64,000 nucleotides of DNA from Mycobacterium sp. MBM. GTDB taxonomy: Bacteria > Actinomycetota > Actinomycetes > Mycobacteriales > Mycobacteriaceae. This document shows, one piece after another, positions 25,186 through 33,705 of this stretch. Under the pieces are notes generated by a model that was not told the DNA's origin, did not search any database, and saw nothing but the letters and a program-made list of their open reading frames with translations. The translations under genes and the position numbers were made by a program. How positions within the stretch are numbered: position 1 is the first letter of the stretch; the number at the start of each line of letters is the position of its first letter. Location of the stretch: the NCBI GenBank assembly GCA_021648845.1, contig JAKJHY010000016.1:1-64000 (forward strand). Reading direction: 5' to 3'.

Positions 25186-25847
25186 CGCGTCAATGCTACG
25201 CGGATCTGTCCGTCCAAAGCGCCGGAGACCGCGTCGGCGACCGCAGTGGTGACATCTTTCACTGCGACCTGTCGACCCAGTTCAGCGGTCAGTGAGCTCA
25301 CCCCGGCGTCGGCGATACCGCACGGGATGATGCCGCCGAAGGCGCCCAGATCGCAATCGCAGTTCAGTGCGAACCCGTGCAGGGTCACCCCGCGCGCCAC
25401 CCGGATACCGATGGCGCCGACCTTGCGGGCGGGCGTTCCGGGCACCCACACTCCGGAGCGGCCCTCGACGCGGCCGGCGTTGACGCCCAGATCGGCGCAC
25501 ACCGTGATGAGCGCCTCCTCGAGGCGCCGCACGAAATTCACCACGTCCAGCGGCTCGGCCAGTCCGATGATCGGGTAACCGACGAGCTGGCCGGGGCCGT
25601 GCCAGGTGATCTTGCCGCCACGGTCGGTGTCCACGACGGGCACGCCGGCCGTGCTGGGTCTTTCGTCGGGCAGCGTGCGCTTGCCGGCGGTGTAGACGGG
25701 CGGGTGCTCCAGCAGCAGCAGGGTGTCCGGGCCACCGGCCACCCGCTCCTCGGCGATCTGGCGCTGCAGCTGCCACGTCTCCTGGTAGTCGACGGTTCCC
25801 AACAGCTTGACCTGCAGGGGAGCCGACGACGACCGGATGGACTGCAT
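25182..25847 (-). CDS. lipB: Octanoyl-ACP:protein N-octanoyltransferase
   Basis: LipB moves an octanoyl group from acyl carrier protein to the lipoyl-domain lysine, the step before LipA. The 221-residue protein has the family hallmarks: LLLLEHPPVYTAGKRT, DRGGKITWHGPGQLVGYPI, the catalytic lysine in ARKVGAIGIR and the catalytic cysteine in GIIPCGIADAGVSSL. ATG 25847 is preferred over GTG 25853 because a TAGCGT -10 ends exactly 7 bases before it. Its last four bases overlap the lipA start. The promoter overlaps the stop codon of the upstream SDR gene. Confidence 0.96.
   Translation of the reverse strand: MQSIRSSSAPLQVKLLGTVDYQETWQLQRQIAEERVAGGPDTLLLLEHPPVYTAGKRTLPDERPSTAGVPVVDTDRGGKITWHGPGQLVGYPIIGLAEPLDVVNFVRRLEEALITVCADLGVNAGRVEGRSGVWVPGTPARKVGAIGIRVARGVTLHGFALNCDCDLGAFGGIIPCGIADAGVSSLTAELGRQVAVKDVTTAVADAVSGALDGQIRVALTR
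25193..25198 (-). promoter_or_regulatory. Leaderless-type -10 (TAGCAT) of lipA, inside lipB
   Basis: TAGCAT on the minus strand ends 7 bases before GTG 25185, within the last codons of lipB. It would allow lipA to be expressed apart from lipB. Confidence 0.4.
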
Positions 25848-25854
25848 GCCCACA

Positions 25855-25860
25855 ACGCTA
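25855..25860 (-). promoter_or_regulatory. Leaderless-type -10 (TAGCGT) of lipB
   Basis: TAGCGT on the minus strand ends 7 bases before ATG 25847 and overlaps the stop of the SDR gene upstream. Confidence 0.4.
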
Positions 25861-26769
25861 CCCGGGCGGCGCGCCCGCGGTGGCGTAGGCCAGCGCCTGG
25901 CCCACCGTCTTGTGGTGGAACACGAATCCGGCCTCCTCCAGCGCGGCCGGGATGGCCCGCTGACCGCCGAGTAAACCCTCGTCGGCGAACTCCCCGAGCA
26001 CCGTCCGCAGCACGAACCCGGGTGCGATCATCGGCGTCGGACGGTTCAGGGCGCGCCCGAGGGCATAGGTGAACTCACCGTTGGTGACCGGCGCCGGTCC
26101 GGTGACATTCACCGGACCGGACAGCGCGCCGTGCGAGATGGCGAACAGCGTCGCCCGCACCTGGTCTTCCAGGCTGATCCAGGGGATGTACTGCCGCCCG
26201 TTGCCGAGCCGGGCGCCCAGACCCAACCCGAACAGCAGCCGCAGCCGACCGAGCAGCCCGCCGCTGGGGGAGAGCACCAGACCGGTTCGTAGCAGCACCA
26301 CCCGCGCTCCGGCATCGGCGGCCGCGGCGGTGGCCGCCTCCCAGTCCACACACAACTGGGCGAGGAAACCGGCGCCGTGCGGTGTGCTCTCGTCGACCAC
26401 GCGGTCGCGGGTGTCGCCGTAGTAGCCGACCGCGCTGGCGTTGATCAGCACCGGCACACCGGCCTCGGCCACGGCGGCGGCGAGCACATCGGTCGGACCG
26501 ATCCGGCTGTCGCGCAGGCTCTGTTTGAACGCACCCGACCAGCGCTTGTCACCGACGCCGACCCCGCACAGGTTCACCACCGCGTCGACACCGTCCAACT
26601 CGCCGATGTCGAACTCGCCGGTGTCCGGGTTCCAGAACACCTCGTCGGCGTTGGACGGGCGGCGACGCACCAGCCGGATCACCCGATGATCGGCGGTGCG
26701 CAGCGCCGTGGTCAGTGCGGAGCCGATCAGACCCGAGGATCCCGCGATCGCGACGACCATGCCCGCCAT
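25858..26769 (-). CDS. TIGR01777 family NAD(P)-binding epimerase/SDR protein
   Basis: A 303-residue extended short-chain dehydrogenase/epimerase-like protein. The N-terminal Rossmann motif is VVAIAGSSGLIGSAL (GxxGxxG). The family-typical NLCGVGVGDKRWSGAFKQ, SAVGYYGD and LLRTGLVLSPSGG segments are present. Members of this family (human SDR39U1, bacterial YfcH) have no firmly established reaction. The gene starts three bases after the stop of the E2 gene and is followed by lipB, so it belongs to the E2/lipoate cluster in the remembered order (Rv2215-2216-2217-2218). A start three codons downstream (MVVAIAG) is equally possible. Confidence 0.85.
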   Translation of the reverse strand: MAGMVVAIAGSSGLIGSALTTALRTADHRVIRLVRRRPSNADEVFWNPDTGEFDIGELDGVDAVVNLCGVGVGDKRWSGAFKQSLRDSRIGPTDVLAAAVAEAGVPVLINASAVGYYGDTRDRVVDESTPHGAGFLAQLCVDWEAATAAAADAGARVVLLRTGLVLSPSGGLLGRLRLLFGLGLGARLGNGRQYIPWISLEDQVRATLFAISHGALSGPVNVTGPAPVTNGEFTYALGRALNRPTPMIAPGFVLRTVLGEFADEGLLGGQRAIPAALEEAGFVFHHKTVGQALAYATAGAPPG

Positions 26770-26772
26770 CGG

Positions 26773-28530
26773 CTACAACCCCAGGTCGGCCTCGAAGGCG
26801 CCTTCCTCGAGCCGGCGCTTGACCGTGGTGAGGAAACGTCCGGCATCGGCGCCGTCGATCAGCCGGTGATCGTAGGTCAGCGGCAGGTAGGCCACCGACC
26901 GCACCCCGATGGACTCGTTGCCGTTCTCGTCGACGACCACGCGCGGGCGCTTGACGATCGCTCCGGTACCCAGCATCGCCGCCTGCGGCGGGACCAGGAT
27001 CGGGGTGTCGAACAATGCGCCCTGGCTGCCGATGTTGGTGATGGTGAAGGTGCCGCCGGCCAGTTCATCGGGCTTCAGGTTGCCCGACCGGGCGCGGGCG
27101 GCGATATCGGCGATCGCCCGCGCCAGCCCACCGAGGGACAGGTCGCCGGCATTGTGGACGACGGGGGAGAGCAGGCCCTGCTCGGTGTCCACCGCGAAGC
27201 CGAGGTGCTCGGCGTCGTAGTAGGTGATCTCCTTGGTGTCCTCGTTGTAGCTGGCGTTGACGTTCGGGTGCGCCTTGAGCGCGTCGACGACGGCGACAGC
27301 GAAGAACGGCAGGAACGTCAGGTTCACGCCCTCGCGCTCGGCGAAGCTGGCCTTGGCCTTGGCGCGCAGTGCCACGATCTTGGTCAGGTCGACCTCGTGG
27401 GTCTGGGTCAGCTGGGCCGTGGTCTGCAGGCTCTCGCGGGTCTTCTTCGCGGTGATCTGCCGGATCCGATTGGCCTTCTGCGTGGTGCCGCGCAGATGAG
27501 CGAGCGCGGGGGCGGCTGCGGGCTTGGACGCTGCGGCGGGCGCCGCGGCAGCGGCGGGTGCCTGGGCCGGGGCTTTGTTGTCCTCCGCGGCGGCGAGCAC
27601 ATCCTGTTTACGGATCCGTCCGCCGACACCGGTGCCCTTGACCGAGTTCAGGTCGACCCCGTTCTCGGAGGCCAGCTTGCGCACCAGCGGGGTGACATAC
27701 GGCGACCCGTCACCCGACGGGGCGCTCTCGGCGGCCGGGGCCGGCTTGGGTTCGGGCTTCGGCTCCGGCTTGGGTTCGGGCTTGGGCTCCGGCTCCGGCT
27801 TCGGCTCCGGCTTGGACTCGGCCTTGGGCTCTTCCTTCGGTTCTTCCTTGGGAGTCGGCTCGGGCTCGGGCTCGCTTGCAGCCGGTGCGGCATCGGCGGA
27901 ACCGATCTTGGCCAGTTCGCCACCGACGGGAACCACATCGTCTTCCTCGGCGGTGATCGACAGCAGCGTGCCCGCCACCGGCGACGGGATCTCGGTGTCG
28001 ACCTTGTCGGTGGACACCTCGACCAGGGCCTCGTCCACGGCGACCTCGTCGCCGACCTTCTTCAGCCAGCGGGTGACGGTGCCCTCGGTGACGGACTCGC
28101 CGAGTTCGGGCATGGTGACCGAGGTGGCATCGCCGCCCCCGGACGCGGCGGGCTTCGCCGGCGCGGATTCCTCGGCGGCGGGCTTGGCCGGCGCGGATTC
28201 CTCGGCGGCGGGCGCCTCCTCGGGCTCGGGCTCCGGCTCGGGTTCGGCTTCCTCGGCGGCGGCGGAATCACCGGAGTCACCCGCGGATTCACCCTCCTCG
28301 CCGATCAGCGCGAGGTCGCCACCGACCTCGACGACGTCATCCTCGGCCGCGATGATCTTGGTGAGTACACCGGCGGCGGGCGACGGGATCTCGGTGTCGA
28401 CCTTGTCGGTACTGACCTCAAGCAGTGGTTCGTCGACGGCGACGGTGTCGCCCTCCTGCTTCAGCCATCGCGTGACGGTCCCCTCGGTGACGCTCTCACC
28501 GAGTGCGGGCATCTGGACGGAGATTGCCAT
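26773..28530 (-). CDS. dlaT: Dihydrolipoamide acyltransferase, E2 component (DlaT/SucB type)
   Basis: The E2 core of a 2-oxo-acid dehydrogenase complex, transferring acyl groups from lipoyl-lysine to CoA. The 585-residue protein has two lipoyl domains with STDKVDTEIPSP motifs and lipoylated lysines K43 and K176. A peripheral-subunit-binding domain (YVTPLVRKLASENGVDL) follows, then the acyltransferase domain with the catalytic His555 in DHRLIDG. The linkers are low-complexity: AEESAPAKPA repeats after domain 1 and Glu-Pro-Lys-Pro repeats after domain 2. In M. tuberculosis DlaT (Rv2215) also serves the antioxidant AhpD/AhpC system. GAGGAG lies 9 bases before ATG 28530. The upstream ATG 28560 is not supported. 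Confidence 0.95.
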   Translation of the reverse strand: MAISVQMPALGESVTEGTVTRWLKQEGDTVAVDEPLLEVSTDKVDTEIPSPAAGVLTKIIAAEDDVVEVGGDLALIGEEGESAGDSGDSAAAEEAEPEPEPEPEEAPAAEESAPAKPAAEESAPAKPAASGGGDATSVTMPELGESVTEGTVTRWLKKVGDEVAVDEALVEVSTDKVDTEIPSPVAGTLLSITAEEDDVVPVGGELAKIGSADAAPAASEPEPEPTPKEEPKEEPKAESKPEPKPEPEPKPEPKPEPKPEPKPAPAAESAPSGDGSPYVTPLVRKLASENGVDLNSVKGTGVGGRIRKQDVLAAAEDNKAPAQAPAAAAAPAAASKPAAAPALAHLRGTTQKANRIRQITAKKTRESLQTTAQLTQTHEVDLTKIVALRAKAKASFAEREGVNLTFLPFFAVAVVDALKAHPNVNASYNEDTKEITYYDAEHLGFAVDTEQGLLSPVVHNAGDLSLGGLARAIADIAARARSGNLKPDELAGGTFTITNIGSQGALFDTPILVPPQAAMLGTGAIVKRPRVVVDENGNESIGVRSVAYLPLTYDHRLIDGADAGRFLTTVKRRLEEGAFEADLGL

Positions 28531-28674
28531 GGGTTTTGACTCCTCGAAAGTCATCGTCACGTGTCGAATGGGGTGCCCTTCTATCCTGTCATGTCCGTCG
28601 CGTGTGGTCGTCGCGGACCGCCGACTCGATGCTCTGGCACCATCGAAGTAGGCGTCCGAGAGGAGTAACCCCAG

Positions 28675-29031
28675 TTGGGAGTGTTCGACAGGTGGCGGCG
28701 TCCGCGCGGCGGGCCGCGCGCACAGACCCGCAAACAGGCATCAGCCGATCTGGCCTATCTGCGTGAATGGGTGGCCACGCACACCGGCGTGGAGGCCTTC
28801 GTGGAGCCGCAGACCACGGTCACCGAGGTCACCGTCGTCCTGGTGGCCGCCGACGGCGAGTGGACCCGGCGGCGCACCGGAGGGGAGGCCGGGGCGCACC
28901 GACTGAGCAAACAACTCGACATCCCGGTGTACGACGTGCAGAAAGTCGGCTACCCGCAGCGGATGCGCGACTACGATGCGCGTCGCCGCATCGAGCGCGA
29001 CCGCGCGCTGCGCAAGGACCTCGAAAGGTAG
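28675..29031 (+). CDS. Conserved small protein of unknown function preceding ephD
   Basis: A 118-residue basic protein I cannot assign to a function. It begins MGVFDRWRRPRGGP, has a central beta-like stretch (TTVTEVTVVLVAADGEWTRR) and ends with a basic helix (RMRDYDARRRIERDRALRK). Compositionally it looks like a small soluble alpha/beta protein. The start is TTG 28675, ten bases after AGGAG; GTG 28681 is a possible alternative. It ends two bases before the ephD start codon, so the two form an operon. The 144-base divergent gap to the E2 gene must hold both promoters. Confidence 0.7.
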   Translation: MGVFDRWRRPRGGPRAQTRKQASADLAYLREWVATHTGVEAFVEPQTTVTEVTVVLVAADGEWTRRRTGGEAGAHRLSKQLDIPVYDVQKVGYPQRMRDYDARRRIERDRALRKDLER

Positions 29032-29033
29032 CC

Positions 29034-30800
29034 ATGCCCGACATCACCGAACGGTTCGTCGACAGCGCCGACGGGACCCGCATCGCGGTCTACGAGCAGG
29101 GCGACCCGGACGGGGCGACGGTGGTGCTGGTGCACGGCTGGCCGGACTCCCACGTGTTGTGGGACGGCGTGGCGCCGCTACTGGCCGACCGCTTCCGGGT
29201 GATCCGCTACGACAACCGAGGCGTCGGTAAATCGGCTGTGCCCAAACACTATTCGAGCTACACCATGGCGCGTTTCGCCGATGACTTCGAGGCGGTGGTC
29301 GCAGCGGTCAGCCCGGGCGCGCCGGTACATGTGCTCGCCCACGACTGGGGGTCGGTGGGCGTCTGGGAGTACCTGGCGCGCCCCGGCGCGGTCGACGTCG
29401 TGGCCTCCTTCACGTCGGTGTCCGGGCCCAGCAGTGACCACATCAACCGATTCGTCATCGACCGGCTCAAGCGCCCGTATCGGCCGCGCCGGTTCGTGCA
29501 CGGGCTCAGCCAGCTCGCCCGGCTGTCGTATATGGCGGCGTTCTCGACGCCGGTGCTCGCACCCGCGGCCGTCCGAGTCGCCTTCGCGCGCGGCGGTATG
29601 CGGCGCCGATTGCGCAAGGACGGTATCGCGCCGCAGCGCATCCACCATTCCAAGGCGCTCGTCGGCGACGCCGTCAACGCCATGCCGGTGTACCGGGCGA
29701 ACTTCTTCCACGGTCTGCGCCACGCCCGCGCCGATCATCGCGTCGACGTTCCCGTCCAGCTGATCGTGAACACCAAGGATCCCTACGTGCGGCCCTACGC
29801 CTACGCCGACGTCCCGAACTGGGTGCCCCGGCTGTGGCGTCGCGACCTGATCGCGGGGCACTGGGCGCCGATGTCACATCCGGGCGCACTGGCCCGCGCC
29901 GTCACCGAACTCGTCGACCACCTCGCCGGCGCCCCGGCGGGCCGCGAACTCGCCCGCGCCCAGATCGGGGTGCAGCGCCCGCCGTTCGGCGACCAGTTGG
30001 TCTCGGTGACCGGCGGCGGCAGCGGCATCGGGCGGGCGACCGCGCTGGCCTTCGCCGCGCTTGGGGCCGAGATCGTGGTCAGCGATATCGACGAGGCGGC
30101 CGCGGCGGCCACGGCCGCCGAGATCACCGCCGGTGGCGGCACCGCGCACACCTACCGGCTGGACGTCGCCGACGCCGACGCCGTCAACCGGTTCGCCGAG
30201 CAGGTGTGCACGGCACACGGGGTGCCCGACGTGCTGGTGAACAACGCCGGTATCGGGCATGCCGGGTTGTTCCTGGACACCCCGGCCGACCAGTACGACC
30301 GGGTGCTCGGTATCAATTTCGGCGGGGTGGTCAACTGTTGCCGGGCCTTCGGGGCACGGATGGTCGAGCGCGGCGCGGGCGGGCATATCGTCAACGTCGC
30401 CTCGATGGCCGCGTACTCCCCGACGCAGGTGATGAACGCCTATGCCACCAGCAAGGCCGCGGTGTTCATGTTCTCCGACTGCTTGCGCGCCGAACTGGAC
30501 CCGGCCGGAATCGGGCTCACCACAGTATGTCCCGGCGTGATCGACACCAACATCATCGACGGCACCCGCTTCGATCTGCCCACACACAAGCAGGCCGGGG
30601 TGGAACCCCTTCGGGCACAGCTCAAGAAGGGATTCGCGCTGCGGCGCTACGGCCCCGAGAAGGTGGCCAAGGCCATCGTGTCGGCGGTGCAGAACAACAC
30701 CCCGGTCCGCCCGGTGACCCCGGAGGCCTACCTGGTCTACGGGGTGGCGCACGCCTTCCCGCAGGTGATGCGTAGCACCGCACGGGCCACCCTGGGGTAG
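29034..30800 (+). CDS. ephD: EphD: epoxide-hydrolase-like alpha/beta hydrolase fused to a short-chain dehydrogenase
   Basis: A 588-residue fusion. Residues 1 to about 300 form an alpha/beta hydrolase of the epoxide hydrolase type, with HGWPDS for the oxyanion region and the nucleophile Asp104 in HDWGSVG. From about residue 321 a classical SDR follows: cofactor motif TGGGSGIG, NNAGIGHAG and the catalytic YATSK (Tyr470, Lys474). The length matches M. tuberculosis EphD (about 592 residues), which published work links to modification of oxygenated mycolic acids. The start codon follows the upstream small gene by two bases. The EspG-like gene begins two bases after its stop, an unusual partner. 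Confidence 0.93.
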   Translation: MPDITERFVDSADGTRIAVYEQGDPDGATVVLVHGWPDSHVLWDGVAPLLADRFRVIRYDNRGVGKSAVPKHYSSYTMARFADDFEAVVAAVSPGAPVHVLAHDWGSVGVWEYLARPGAVDVVASFTSVSGPSSDHINRFVIDRLKRPYRPRRFVHGLSQLARLSYMAAFSTPVLAPAAVRVAFARGGMRRRLRKDGIAPQRIHHSKALVGDAVNAMPVYRANFFHGLRHARADHRVDVPVQLIVNTKDPYVRPYAYADVPNWVPRLWRRDLIAGHWAPMSHPGALARAVTELVDHLAGAPAGRELARAQIGVQRPPFGDQLVSVTGGGSGIGRATALAFAALGAEIVVSDIDEAAAAATAAEITAGGGTAHTYRLDVADADAVNRFAEQVCTAHGVPDVLVNNAGIGHAGLFLDTPADQYDRVLGINFGGVVNCCRAFGARMVERGAGGHIVNVASMAAYSPTQVMNAYATSKAAVFMFSDCLRAELDPAGIGLTTVCPGVIDTNIIDGTRFDLPTHKQAGVEPLRAQLKKGFALRRYGPEKVAKAIVSAVQNNTPVRPVTPEAYLVYGVAHAFPQVMRSTARATLG

Positions 30801-30802
30801 CG

Positions 30803-31561
30803 GTGGCAGTCGATCCGGTGGGCACCGTCGCAGTGGTGGATCTGGAGGCAGCCTGCGCGCACTACGGCCGGGATTCGTTGCCGTATCCACTGGGCCGTAG
30901 TCGGCCGGTGGGGTCGGTGTGGCTGCTGAACAGGGACGTGATCGCCATCGAGGAGCGGCTGCGCGACGGGGATCTGCGAGCGGCGCGGGCCTGGGTGGAA
31001 GCGTTGGTGCGTGCCGACGTGTGCCTTGACTGCCGAGTGAGCTTCTCCGACGCGGGCACTGCCGATCTTCGGGTGCACGGACTGCGGAGTGGCGAGTCGG
31101 GTTTCGTCGCGGTGCAACGCCGTGACGGTGACGGCGTGGATGTCGTCGATATTTGTGCTGTGTCACCGTATGCGCTGGGTTCGACGTTCGTGGAGTCGGT
31201 CGGGTTGGTCGGTGCGGGTGCCCGGATGCGTGTTGCGGTCACCGGTGGTGCCCGCGACGTGCCGGCCGCACCCGAGTCGGTAGCGGAGTATGACGACTTC
31301 GGCTTCCTGATTCCCAGTGCCGAGCCCCGCGACGCGGCATTGAGTGTCATCGACGGTGATGATGTGAGGGCGATCGGCACGATCCGGATGTGGCGGGAAC
31401 CCGACCGTCACGCCGGCAGTGATGGGAAAAGTAGTGTCCTGCAATGGATTCAGATCGCCGATGATGGTGACTATCTGTACGCACCCGGCGGAGTCGGATA
31501 TGCGGAGCCGCTGGACGTGCAGCTGCTGCGCACGTGTGTCGAGGAGTTTCTCGGCGGGTGA
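30803..31561 (+). CDS. EspG-like ESX secretion-associated protein
   Basis: A 252-residue protein resembling the EspG family of type VII secretion chaperones, which bind PE-PPE or related substrate pairs in the cytosol and deliver them to the ESX membrane complex. Support is pattern-level: a LPYPLG segment early on, the run ARAWVEALVRADVCLDC, and GLRSGESGFVAVQRRDG at about residues 93-109, which closely recalls the RSGES-VLAVR strand I remember from EspG3. The C-terminal half is an alpha/beta repeat of similar order. It starts at GTG 30803, two bases after the ephD stop, and converges on the lipoprotein gene with a 24-base gap. It is shorter than typical EspG (about 280-300 residues). Confidence 0.65.
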   Translation: MAVDPVGTVAVVDLEAACAHYGRDSLPYPLGRSRPVGSVWLLNRDVIAIEERLRDGDLRAARAWVEALVRADVCLDCRVSFSDAGTADLRVHGLRSGESGFVAVQRRDGDGVDVVDICAVSPYALGSTFVESVGLVGAGARMRVAVTGGARDVPAAPESVAEYDDFGFLIPSAEPRDAALSVIDGDDVRAIGTIRMWREPDRHAGSDGKSSVLQWIQIADDGDYLYAPGGVGYAEPLDVQLLRTCVEEFLGG

Positions 31562-31585
31562 GGCGCGGGTGCCGTGCCCGGCGAC

Positions 31586-32977
31586 TCAGGCAGGCGCCAC
31601 CAGTGCGGACAACTCGTCGTTGACGCGCAGGATGAGGCTCCGGTTCACCCGCCACGCATCTCGGTATTCGTGTTCGGTTGCCTTCTTCCACTCCCACAGC
31701 GTTTCGCAGGTCGACAGATCGATAGCGCGAAGCGGAGAGGTGGAGGTCTTTACCACAACGACATCGGCGCTCGCCCCGATATAGGCGTACGAAATCTCTT
31801 CGCTGTCACAGGTGTCGCCCTCGGCACCCGTTCGCAGGTCGAACTGCCGCCAGTAGCGTTGGTCTTCGTCGCTAGATATCAGCAGCGTCGTACCAACGAG
31901 ACGGGTATAGAGCATCAGCATCGGGTCCGGCAACTCCAGCAGTGGTCGCCCGGACAGCGTGAGCACGTGGTCGGCAGTCTTGGTCCTCGCGACGGGGAGG
32001 ACGTCGGACCCCGACATCAGCTTCGCGTCACCGTCGAAGTGTCCCTGAGGGTTGCCGTCATTGTCGTAGAAGGCGATGCCAGCCGAACGGAACTGTTGTT
32101 CTCGGAGCAGTTCGTAGGCGAACCCGCCCGGATAGGTGGTGGCCTTTAGCAATCGCGTTCCGGCGGGTGCCGGTGGCGTGCGCACCGCGCCGTCGGCGAC
32201 TGAGAACACCACGTCGGGTTCTCCGGAGCCGTCCTGCACGGCAAGAGGCGAGGCGGCGATATCACTGTCTGGTGAGGACGACACAAAACCACTGCCCGGT
32301 ACATGCCATGTCAATTCGGCTCGCGGGCCGATGCCGAAGACGCCCCGGCCCGCGATCGTGGCCACCAGGTAGTCCCCGAGCCGGCGGACCGCCGCGCCTG
32401 CGGTATCCGGGGCCTGTCTCAGTTCGGTGGGGCCGTCGTAGAGCAGGGCGCCGCTACGAGTGTCGACGACCCAGGCATGCTCGGGGGCGTCGATGAAGGA
32501 TCCCTCGCCGCGCAGGCACACCACCATGGTCGGGCCATTGGGGTAGCACGACGATGCCAGCATCGATTCGACGTTCTTATGTTCGCCCAACGAGACGGGT
32601 TCGAACAGGCTGGTTCCGTCCGACACGTCGATACCGATGACCCACCACTGTGCGGTTGTCTTTACTTGGAAGGCCGCGCGGTCTCCGGTGTTCCCGATCG
32701 GCGAGTAGCGGACCCCCTCGGTGCCCGGCAGTCCGAGATCCGAGGCGCTGGCGGTCCAGCCCGGTACCGGCTTTCGTCGCATTGATGGCAGCAAAAGCTG
32801 TTCGGGAAGGTTCACATCCGTTGCAGAGGGCACGGTGATGGGCGCAGCGACGGGGGAGTCTTCGGGAACCGGTCGGCCGTCAATGCTGCCGCATGCCGTC
32901 AGCAGACCTGCCACGAGGATCGTTGAAACTGCACGCGGGAGTTGGGCCGCGCCTTTTCCCTTCCCGGTCAACGTCAT
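31586..32977 (-). CDS. Lipoprotein with PQQ-like beta-propeller fold, last gene of the T7SS module
   Basis: A 463-residue exported lipoprotein. The signal peptide ends in lipobox LTAC with lipidated Cys29. The mature part shows repeated beta-strand blades of the type AWVVDTRSGALLYDGP, GFVSSSPDSDIAASPLAVQDG and LRAIDLSTCETLWEWKK, characteristic of PQQ-like/WD-type propellers that mediate binding rather than catalysis. The start codon overlaps the stop of the membrane-protein gene by four bases (ATGA), so it is translationally coupled to it. Its location implies a surface-exposed partner of the upstream secreted or membrane proteins. Its function is unknown, and its lower GC content fits the rest of the module. 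Confidence 0.75.
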   Translation of the reverse strand: MTLTGKGKGAAQLPRAVSTILVAGLLTACGSIDGRPVPEDSPVAAPITVPSATDVNLPEQLLLPSMRRKPVPGWTASASDLGLPGTEGVRYSPIGNTGDRAAFQVKTTAQWWVIGIDVSDGTSLFEPVSLGEHKNVESMLASSCYPNGPTMVVCLRGEGSFIDAPEHAWVVDTRSGALLYDGPTELRQAPDTAGAAVRRLGDYLVATIAGRGVFGIGPRAELTWHVPGSGFVSSSPDSDIAASPLAVQDGSGEPDVVFSVADGAVRTPPAPAGTRLLKATTYPGGFAYELLREQQFRSAGIAFYDNDGNPQGHFDGDAKLMSGSDVLPVARTKTADHVLTLSGRPLLELPDPMLMLYTRLVGTTLLISSDEDQRYWRQFDLRTGAEGDTCDSEEISYAYIGASADVVVVKTSTSPLRAIDLSTCETLWEWKKATEHEYRDAWRVNRSLILRVNDELSALVAPA

Positions 32978-33705
32978 TCGGTCCCGAATCTCTCCTCATC
33001 GAGGCGCTTGAGTGCCCGACCATCGGTGAGTTCGGCGCGGTATTCGGGGTGCTGCCAGTAGAACCGCACCCACTCCCGGAGTGCGTCGCTGTTGGCTGTG
33101 ATGGTGTCGGAAAGCAGAGTGCCACTTCGTCCCTCGGGCAGTGCCAGCACGATCACCTCGCGGCCAGGGAGCTTGCGCCGCAGCGGCTGGTCTCTCACCT
33201 CTGCGATGTCGTCCCATTTCGCGCGGCGCATTGCCAGCCATTGACCGTTCCAGATTTCGCAGCCGGTCGGTGTCAACCGGAGATAGCAGTCGCCGCCGTG
33301 GGCCATCATCCGCCAAAGTGTTGCTACCCCGGCGACGGCGAGGAACACCATCATCCACGGCAGGGTGGAACGATACATCGGTATGTCGATGAGCCCGAAC
33401 GGGGCGAGTGCGACGTACAGGAGGGCGCCGAGCGCCGCCGCAGCGTGCCAGACATAGGACAGTGCGTCATAGAGCTTGCGGGGTCTGATGGTGGTGCCGC
33501 GCGGATCGACGTCGACGTGCGGATGGATCGAGCCTCTGATCACCACCCATTGGAGTGCGAAAAAGCAGAACGCTACGGCGAACGAGACGGAAACCGTGCC
33601 GGACACCAGATCCCCGCGGAGCATCGCCTCGAGGCCCCACCACCCGGAAACCACGGCAAACGCCGGTACCAGGACGAAGACCGCGAAATTGGTCATGTAC
33701 CTCAT
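32974..33705 (-). CDS. Multi-pass membrane protein with C-terminal PH-like domain; candidate immunity or partner protein
   Basis: A 243-residue protein with four predicted transmembrane helices (about 5-25, 35-55, 88-105 and 113-130) and a C-terminal soluble beta-rich domain (YLRLTPTGCEIWNGQWLAM, WDDIAEVRDQ, VIVLALPEG) resembling bacterial PH domains. The start is ATG 33705, whose bases overlap the stop of the WXG/glycine-zipper gene (ATGA); earlier start codons would read through that gene. It also overlaps the next gene by ATGA. Membrane proteins encoded directly after pore-forming effectors often provide immunity; that role here is inference. It could instead be a structural part of a secretion-linked complex. 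Confidence 0.75.
   Translation of the reverse strand: MRYMTNFAVFVLVPAFAVVSGWWGLEAMLRGDLVSGTVSVSFAVAFCFFALQWVVIRGSIHPHVDVDPRGTTIRPRKLYDALSYVWHAAAALGALLYVALAPFGLIDIPMYRSTLPWMMVFLAVAGVATLWRMMAHGGDCYLRLTPTGCEIWNGQWLAMRRAKWDDIAEVRDQPLRRKLPGREVIVLALPEGRSGTLLSDTITANSDALREWVRFYWQHPEYRAELTDGRALKRLDEERFGTE

Noticed and set aside
26377..28539. 720-residue plus-strand open frame rich in Gly, Arg and Leu
   Set aside because: It lies opposite the SDR and E2 genes. The apparent repeats are the mirror of the E2 Pro/Glu linkers and lipoyl domains.
29874..31166. 430-residue minus-strand frame
   Set aside because: It is antisense to the ephD SDR domain and the EspG-like gene, and shows no recognisable motif.
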